A DNA stretch of 30,044 bases from an uncultured Muribaculaceae bacterium (GTDB lineage Bacteria > Bacteroidota > Bacteroidia > Bacteroidales > Muribaculaceae), in assembly GCA_902494515.1 (NCBI GenBank), contig CABUTS010000033.1:1-30044 (forward strand), in the 5' to 3' direction. Below the pieces are notes generated by a model. That model saw nothing but the letters and a program-made list of their open reading frames with translations, was not told where the DNA came from and ran no database searches. Every line of letters starts with the position of its first letter. Positions within the stretch are counted from its first letter, which is position 1. Shown piece after piece: positions 25,562 to 30,044 of the stretch. Position numbers and translations under genes: made by a program.

Positions 25562-26581
25562 TTACTTGATAAGGAACGAGAAATTCTGGATGTTCTTCAA
25601 AGCAACACCAGTACCCTTGGCAACAGCCAGCAGCGGGTCTTCGGCAACATGGAACTGGATGCCGATCTTGTCGGTCAGTCGCTTGTCGAGACCGCGGATA
25701 AGGGCGCCGCCGCCGGCCAGCCAGATGCCGTTGCGCACGATGTCGGCGTAAAGCTCGGGAGGTGTCTGCTCCAGCGCCGCGAGCACAGCGGTTTCGATCT
25801 TGGAGATGGACTTCTCGATGCAGTGGGAGATCTCCTGATAGCTTACGGGAATCTCCATGGGGAGGGCGGTCATCTGGTTGGGGCCATGAACCACGTAGTC
25901 CTCGGGGGGATTGTCGAGCTCGGTCAGGGCGGAACCGACGTTCATCTTGATGAGCTCGGCGGTACGTTCGCCGACCTTCACGTTGTGGGCGCGGCGCATG
26001 TGGTCCATGATGTCCTGGGTGAAGTCGTCGCCGGCAATCTGAATCGACTTGTTGGAGACAATGCCGCCCAGCGAGATTACGGCGATTTCGGTTGTACCAC
26101 CGCCTATATCCACAATCATGTTGCCTTCGGGAGCCTCTACATCGAGACCGATACCGAGCGCGGCAGCCATAGGTTCGTAAATCATATATACATCGCGGCC
26201 GTTGGCGTGCTCCGAGGAGTCGCGGACGGCGCGGATTTCAACTTCGGTGGAACCGGAGGGGATACCGACAACCATGCGGAGCGAGGGGGAGAACCAGTTG
26301 CTCTTGGAGGATGCCTTCTTCACGAGACCGCGGATCATCAGCTCGGCGGCGTTGAAGTCGGCGATCACACCCTTGCGCAGGGGGCGGACGGTGCGGATTC
26401 CTTCGGGCTCCTTGCCCTGCATGAGCTGAGCCTCCTTGCCGACGGCGATCAGCTTGTCGGTACGGCGGTCGAGAGCCACGATCGAAGGCTCGTCGATTAC
26501 GATCTTATCGTTGTGGATGATCACGGTGTTAGCCGTGCCCAGGTCGATAGCTATTTCTTTTGTAAGAGAGAAGAATCTCAT
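25562..26581 (-). CDS. mreB: Rod shape-determining protein MreB (actin homologue)
   Basis: 339-residue filament-forming ATPase that guides lateral wall synthesis. Actin-fold motifs: phosphate-1 DLGTANT, phosphate-2 DIGGGTTEIAVIS, adenosine motif GGGALIRGLDKRL, and the N-terminal amphipathic MRFFSLTKEIAI. An in-frame ATG at 26632 would add 17 residues that do not look like MreB and that fall in the 22-bp repeat, so 26581 is chosen. Probably read from the purH promoter (68 bp gap, no promoter box seen). Confidence 0.97.
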   Translation of the reverse strand: MRFFSLTKEIAIDLGTANTVIIHNDKIVIDEPSIVALDRRTDKLIAVGKEAQLMQGKEPEGIRTVRPLRKGVIADFNAAELMIRGLVKKASSKSNWFSPSLRMVVGIPSGSTEVEIRAVRDSSEHANGRDVYMIYEPMAAALGIGLDVEAPEGNMIVDIGGGTTEIAVISLGGIVSNKSIQIAGDDFTQDIMDHMRRAHNVKVGERTAELIKMNVGSALTELDNPPEDYVVHGPNQMTALPMEIPVSYQEISHCIEKSISKIETAVLAALEQTPPELYADIVRNGIWLAGGGALIRGLDKRLTDKIGIQFHVAEDPLLAVAKGTGVALKNIQNFSFLIK

Positions 26582-26600
26582 TTTGGTCTTATATATAATA

Positions 26601-26644
26601 TGTATGGCAACGGGAACCCCGATGTATGGCAACGGGGTCCCGGA
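26601..26644. repeat. 22-bp tandem duplication between purH and mreB
   Basis: Units 26601-26622 and 26623-26644 share TGTATGGCAACGGG and are otherwise close (18 of 22). Their ends (CGGGAACCCC and GGGGTCCCGG) can also pair into a hairpin. It begins 5 bp after the purH stop and makes up most of the purH-mreB spacer. Confidence 0.9.
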
Positions 26645-26648
26645 TTGC

Positions 26649-28181
26649 TTAGTGCTTGAAGTGGCGGAAACCGGTCATAACCATGGCCACGCCGTTTTCG
26701 TCGCAGTATTTGATGGAATCGTTGTCGCGGATTGATCCGCCGGGCTGGATAACGGCGGTGATACCGGCCTGGTGAGCAATTTCCACGCAGTCGGCGAAGG
26801 GGAAGAAGGCGTCGGAAGCCATTACAGCGCCGTTGAGGTCGAAGCCGAAGCTCTTGGCTTTGTCGATGGCCTGCTTGAGGGCGTCGACACGCGAAGTCTG
26901 ACCGACACCGGCAGCGCAGAGCTGACGTCCCTTGGCCAGCACGATGGCGTTGCTCTTGCAGTGCTTCACGAGCTTGTTGGCGAAGAGCAGGTCATCGACC
27001 TGTGCGGGGTCAACAGCCTTGACGGTTACCTGACGGAGGTCGTCGGGAGTCTCGGTCTTGAGGTCGCGCTCCTGAACGAGGGCGCCATTGAGAATCGAGC
27101 GGAACTGGCGGGTAGTACCGACGGCTTTCTTCTGCAGCAGGATAATGCGGTTCTTCTTCGTCTCCAGAATACCGAGGGCATCGGGGGTGAAGGAGGGGGC
27201 GATGATTACCTCGAAGAAAATCTTGTTGATTTCAGCTGCGGTCTCGCCGTCGATTTCACGGTTGGAGATCAGCACGCCGCCGAAAGCCGAAACGGGGTCG
27301 CCGGCCAGGGCGTCCTTCCATGCCTCGAGGATATTGTCGCGGGTAGCTACGCCGCAGGCATTGTTGTGCTTGAGGATAGCGAAGGTGGGATCCGAGAAGT
27401 CGGCCATCAGGTTGACGGCGGCATCGATATCGAGCAGGTTGTTGTAGGAAATCTCCTTGCCGTGAATCTGCTCGAAGAGTTCGTTGAAATCGCCGAAGAA
27501 GAAACCCTTCTGGTGAGGATTCTCGCCGTAGCGCATAGGCTTTTCGCCGTCGATTGCAACACGCAGGGCGGTGGGGTGCTCGCCGAGCGAATCGAAGTAG
27601 TTGAAGATCGCCGAGTCGTATTCCGACGAAACAGCGAATGCTTCCTTGGCGAAGAACAGGCGGTCGGCAAGAGTCGACTGAGCTTTGCCTTCGCGTTCAA
27701 GCATCATACGCAGCGGCTCGTACTGCCCCTTGGAGGCTACGATTACCACGTCGTTGAAGTTCTTGGCAGCGCCGCGGATGAGCGAGATGCCGCCAATGTC
27801 GATCTTTTCGATGATATCGGCCTGAGAAGCACCGGAAGCCACAGTCTGGCTGAAGGGGTAGAGGTCCACGATCACCAGGTCGATTTCAGGAATTTCATAT
27901 TTCTGGATCTGTTGCTGGTCCTCAGTGTTTTCGCGACGGTTGAGGATGCCGCCGAAAACCTTGGGATGGAGGGTCTTCACGCGACCGCCGAGAATCGAGG
28001 GATAACCCGTCAGATCCTCTACGGCGTCACATTCGTAGCCGAGAGAAGTGATGAAGTTGCGGGTACCGCCGGTCGAGAGAAATTTGACACCGCTTTTGTT
28101 GAGAAGACGAAGGATTTCGTCGAGACCATCCTTATGGAAAACTGAAATCAGCGCAGTTTTGATTTCCTTAATGTCGGACAT
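26649..28181 (-). CDS. purH: Bifunctional AICAR formyltransferase / IMP cyclohydrolase
   Basis: 510-residue enzyme for the last two steps of IMP synthesis: formyl transfer to AICAR and ring closure. N-terminal IMP cyclohydrolase domain (TALISVFHKDGLDEILRLL, FLSTGGTRNF, ILGGRVKTLHPK) and C-terminal transformylase with the catalytic KHNNACGVA motif and the family C-terminus (PGGSIRDNDSIKYCDENGVAMVMTGFRHF). The longer in-frame ATG at 28358 is upstream of the promoter box (28284-28291), so the start at 28181 (MSDIKEIKTALIS) is chosen. First gene of the cell-shape cluster. An IS110 element lies directly upstream. Confidence 0.97.
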   Translation of the reverse strand: MSDIKEIKTALISVFHKDGLDEILRLLNKSGVKFLSTGGTRNFITSLGYECDAVEDLTGYPSILGGRVKTLHPKVFGGILNRRENTEDQQQIQKYEIPEIDLVIVDLYPFSQTVASGASQADIIEKIDIGGISLIRGAAKNFNDVVIVASKGQYEPLRMMLEREGKAQSTLADRLFFAKEAFAVSSEYDSAIFNYFDSLGEHPTALRVAIDGEKPMRYGENPHQKGFFFGDFNELFEQIHGKEISYNNLLDIDAAVNLMADFSDPTFAILKHNNACGVATRDNILEAWKDALAGDPVSAFGGVLISNREIDGETAAEINKIFFEVIIAPSFTPDALGILETKKNRIILLQKKAVGTTRQFRSILNGALVQERDLKTETPDDLRQVTVKAVDPAQVDDLLFANKLVKHCKSNAIVLAKGRQLCAAGVGQTSRVDALKQAIDKAKSFGFDLNGAVMASDAFFPFADCVEIAHQAGITAVIQPGGSIRDNDSIKYCDENGVAMVMTGFRHFKH

Positions 28182-28320
28182 TGCGTTATCTTTGAATTTT
28201 TGCCTGTGAAACAATCTTGGCTTTTCGCCTTGGAAATTACCTCGGCACATTTCTCCTTGGAAATCTGCCATTGAAATTTTGTGCAAAGTTACAATTTTTT
28301 CCGGATTTTCACACCTTATT
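28182..28320 (-). promoter_or_regulatory. purH promoter and leader
   Basis: -7 box TAACTTTG on the - strand at 28291-28284; no clear TTTG at the expected distance (about 28311-28315). The leader of about 95 nt contains a direct repeat CCTTGGAAAT (28228-28237 and 28255-28264 on +). No riboswitch is recognised. Confidence 0.65.
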
Positions 28321-28333
28321 ACACCATAAAATA

Positions 28334-28371
28334 AAAATAAATTGCGACCTACTCTCAAAATAAAATGCGAC
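28334..28371. repeat. 15-bp near-perfect direct repeat at the left flank of the IS110 element
   Basis: AAAATAAATTGCGAC (28334-28348) recurs as AAAATAAAATGCGAC (28357-28371), 14 of 15 identical, spacing 23 bp. Confidence 0.85.
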
Positions 28372-28430
28372 GGGCCCCGAAATTACCCGTAAATCGGGAT
28401 GCAATGCAACTAAATTGGCACGGAATTTGT

Positions 28431-28444
28431 TTTCATATATGAAA
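28431..28444. repeat. Perfect 14-bp palindrome in the IS110 left non-coding end
   Basis: TTTCATATATGAAA is its own reverse complement. Just upstream, AAATT/AATTT arms (about 28412-28428) can form another small hairpin. Confidence 0.7.
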
Positions 28445-28494
28445 GGGACATGAACTGCTTTCGCCAAAGGGAATGAAAAGTCAGGGACTTTAGT

Positions 28495-28502
28495 TACCTT
28501 TG
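28495..28502 (+). promoter_or_regulatory. -7 box of the IS110 recombinase gene
   Basis: TACCTTTG at 28495-28502, 25 bp before the ATG at 28528; no clear -33 box. Confidence 0.6.
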
Positions 28503-28527
28503 CAACTGTAACTAACACCTAAACCCC

Positions 28528-29502
28528 ATGGCGAGACATAAACAAGAGATTCCTTTCGAGGAGTTCGTTGCCCGCGGATGCGGCCTCGATGTCCATAAGA
28601 AGGAGATAGTGGCAACCGTCAGTGGAACGGATATTGAGTCTGAGACCCGGACGTTCCAATCGACAACGAGATCTTTGACAGAACTGAAAGAATGGCTATT
28701 GGCACTTGGTGTGACCCATGTGGCAATGGAGAGCACCGGTGTTTACTGGAAGCCGGTGATGAACATTCTTGAGCCGGGCGGATTCACGATAATGGTTGTG
28801 AACGCGCGTCACATCAAGTATGTTCCGGGTCACAAGACCGACAAGAAGGACTCTGCATGGATATGCAAGCTTCTACGCGCCGGATTACTCAAGGGTAGTT
28901 TTGTACCGGGGCGAGAGCAGCGTGACCTACGTGACCTATGCCGCTACCGTCGCAAGCTCGTGCAGCAACAGTCGGCGGAGCACAACCGTATGATACGCAT
29001 CTTTGAGGATGCCAACCTCAAGCTTTCAAGCGTGTTCTCCAATATCCGAGGCAAGACCTGCACGGCAGTAATAGATGCCGTAATAGCAGGTGAAACCAAT
29101 CCGCAGAAACTGGCAGATATGTGCACACACTGGCGACTGAAGGCAACCAAAGAGGAAATCGCATTAGCGGTAGAAGGTTGTTTCACAGACCATCACAAGT
29201 TTATGATACGCGCCATCCGCACAAGCATCTCCAACATCGAGGCCGAGATTGACCATCTGGATCAAGAGATTGAACGGCGAATGAAGCCTCTTCAGACACA
29301 GATTGAGCAGCTTTGCGAGATTCCGGGCATGGACGCCACCTCGGTAAAGGAACTTCTTGCCGAAATAGGCGTAGACATGGAAGTATTCCCGACTGCGGAG
29401 CATCTTACCTCATGGGCGGGATTAGCACCCGGCAACAACGAGAGCGCAGGTAAAAAAAAAGCTCGCACACCAACCACGGCAATAAAGCCACAAAAGCAAT
29501 AA
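28528..29502 (+). CDS. IS110-family recombinase, first reading frame
   Basis: 324 residues as read. N-terminal RuvC-like DEDD domain: Asp21 in CGLDVHKKE, Glu68 in AMESTGVYWKP, Asp105 and Asp108 in KTDKKDSAW. A coiled helical middle follows, then the C-terminal transposase-20 domain: IPGMDATSVKELLAEIG and WAGLAPGNNESAGK, where Ser306 corresponds to the conserved catalytic serine of this family. Seven bases after that serine codon is a run of nine A (29452-29460). Beyond it this frame gives only 14 unrelated residues (ARTPTTAIKPQKQ), while the conserved tail continues in the -1 frame (29460-29780). It is therefore either made by -1 slippage or a broken gene. Confidence 0.9.
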   Translation: MARHKQEIPFEEFVARGCGLDVHKKEIVATVSGTDIESETRTFQSTTRSLTELKEWLLALGVTHVAMESTGVYWKPVMNILEPGGFTIMVVNARHIKYVPGHKTDKKDSAWICKLLRAGLLKGSFVPGREQRDLRDLCRYRRKLVQQQSAEHNRMIRIFEDANLKLSSVFSNIRGKTCTAVIDAVIAGETNPQKLADMCTHWRLKATKEEIALAVEGCFTDHHKFMIRAIRTSISNIEAEIDHLDQEIERRMKPLQTQIEQLCEIPGMDATSVKELLAEIGVDMEVFPTAEHLTSWAGLAPGNNESAGKKKARTPTTAIKPQKQ

Positions 29503-29780
29503 TGACAGAATGTGCGTGGTGTGCGACGCGGACAAAGAATACCTATTTCTCGGCCAGATACAAAAGACTCGCTGCCCGCAGAGGAAAGAAACGCGCATTG
29601 GTCGCGATTGCCGCCGAGATGCTGAATGTGGTTTACCACATGCTGAAAGACGGCTCGGCATATCAGGAATTAGGTGCAGACTATATGGTCTCCAAGCGTA
29701 AAGACGCTCAGATAAAGTATCACCGCGAACAGCTGAAGAAACTACTCGGAGAGGATTTGCCCGAGTCACAAAGCGCATAG
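29460..29780 (+). pseudogene. IS110-family recombinase, C-terminal tail in the -1 frame
   Basis: Continuing from the A-run as SSHTNHGNKATKAIM, this frame codes 106 residues matching the usual end of IS110 recombinases (GNKATKAI, then FSARYKRLAARRGKKRALVAIAAEMLNVVYHMLKDGSAYQELG). A tenth A in the run would rejoin the frames into a protein of about 417 residues. An ATG at 29502 allows separate start, but the conserved residues begin before it, so independent translation is unlikely to be its normal mode. Confidence 0.85.
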
Positions 29781-30044
29781 GGCGCACGAATCCTAAGGCC
29801 GACTGTTACTGGGACTTTGAGCCTGATTATGAAAGTGGCCTAAACGACTGAGAGGCAAAGATTGTTGCTGTGAGCACGCGAATGAAATTTCCTGACCTTC
29901 CGGTCGTTTTAAAATCTAAACGCCTACTCAATAGCCGCATGTGGTCATAAGCCGCGTGCTCTTCTTTCATTGTGTCTTAAAACAAGTATAACCCGTGAGA
30001 TGCTGATTACCAGCAGTTCTTACACATAACATTTTCGAATGAAA
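29781..30044 (+). other. Non-coding, structured region 3' of the IS110 recombinase
   Basis: No gene seen. Inverted repeats: AGGCC (29796-29800) with GGCCT (29837-29841); GAGCACGCG (29872-29880) with CGCGTGCTC (29953-29961); small hairpins GACC-TTCC-GGTC (about 29893-29904) and TGCTG-attac-CAGCA (30001-30015). It may include the element's right end and a bridge-RNA gene (if IS1111-like), or flanking chromosomal DNA. Confidence 0.4.

Larger units (their letters stand above)
28320..30044 (+). mobile_element. IS110-family insertion element (ends not precisely defined)
   Basis: Contains an IS110-type recombinase (28528-29780, frameshifted) with non-coding flanks of about 200 bp on the left and at least 264 bp on the right. 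IS110 elements lack terminal inverted repeats and target duplications, so borders cannot be read directly. The left border must lie between the purH promoter (28291) and the recombinase promoter (28495). The right border is somewhere after 29780 and possibly outside the window. The family uses a bridge RNA encoded in one non-coding end to choose its target. Confidence 0.75.

Noticed and set aside
26772..28145. 457-codon open frame on the + strand opposite purH
   Set aside because: Antisense shadow; purH is certain.
28320..30044. Larger mobile island, phage or defence system
   Set aside because: Only an IS110 element is visible before the window ends; no integrase, phage or defence genes were recognised.

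Overview
The window looks like chromosome of a fairly GC-rich member of the order Bacteroidales. The evidence is the repeated Bacteroidota-type promoter (TAnnTTTG at -7, sometimes with TTTG or TTG about 20 bases upstream), the near absence of Shine-Dalgarno sequences, the purH-mreBCD-mrdA-rodA gene order, a Bacteroidota-type putative porin, and a mutA/mutB pair. The family (for example Muribaculaceae or Rikenellaceae) cannot be fixed from sequence reading alone.

Layout. 1-7993 is on the + strand: the 3' part of a ClpC-type unfoldase, htpG, an Omp85-like outer-membrane barrel, a lipid A phosphoethanolamine transferase-like membrane enzyme, and efp. 8286-12335 (-) is the methylmalonyl-CoA mutase operon mutA-mutB. 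12628-13998 (+) is a MATE exporter that meets the next gene stop codon to stop codon. 13999-28181 is all on the - strand. Read in transcription order it holds purH-mreB-mreC-mreD-mrdA-rodA (purine end step plus the rod-shape/elongasome cluster), a patatin-like phospholipase followed by a cytoplasmic GH13 amylase, then prs, a putative porin and a membrane-anchored solute-binding domain protein. 28320-30044 is an IS110-family element whose recombinase reading frame shifts at a run of nine A.

Functional themes are protein quality control (ClpC, HtpG), translation of polyproline stretches (EF-P), the cell envelope (Omp85-like barrel, EptA-like enzyme, porin, PBP2/RodA/MreBCD), succinate-propionate metabolism (MutAB) and nucleotide synthesis (Prs, PurH).

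The most unusual signal is not a gene. Short imperfect tandem duplications of 12-28 bp sit across or just beside gene ends: across the stop codons of htpG, the Omp85 gene, efp and rodA, just after the stops of mutB and purH, and inside the last codons of clpC. A perfect 23-bp duplication also abuts the htpG start. The second notable item is the IS110 element. Members of this family are guided by a bridge RNA encoded in a non-coding end, and both non-coding ends here are structured. Several likely operators (dyads at the prs promoter and between mutA and the MATE gene, and a hairpin in the efp leader) are also noted.
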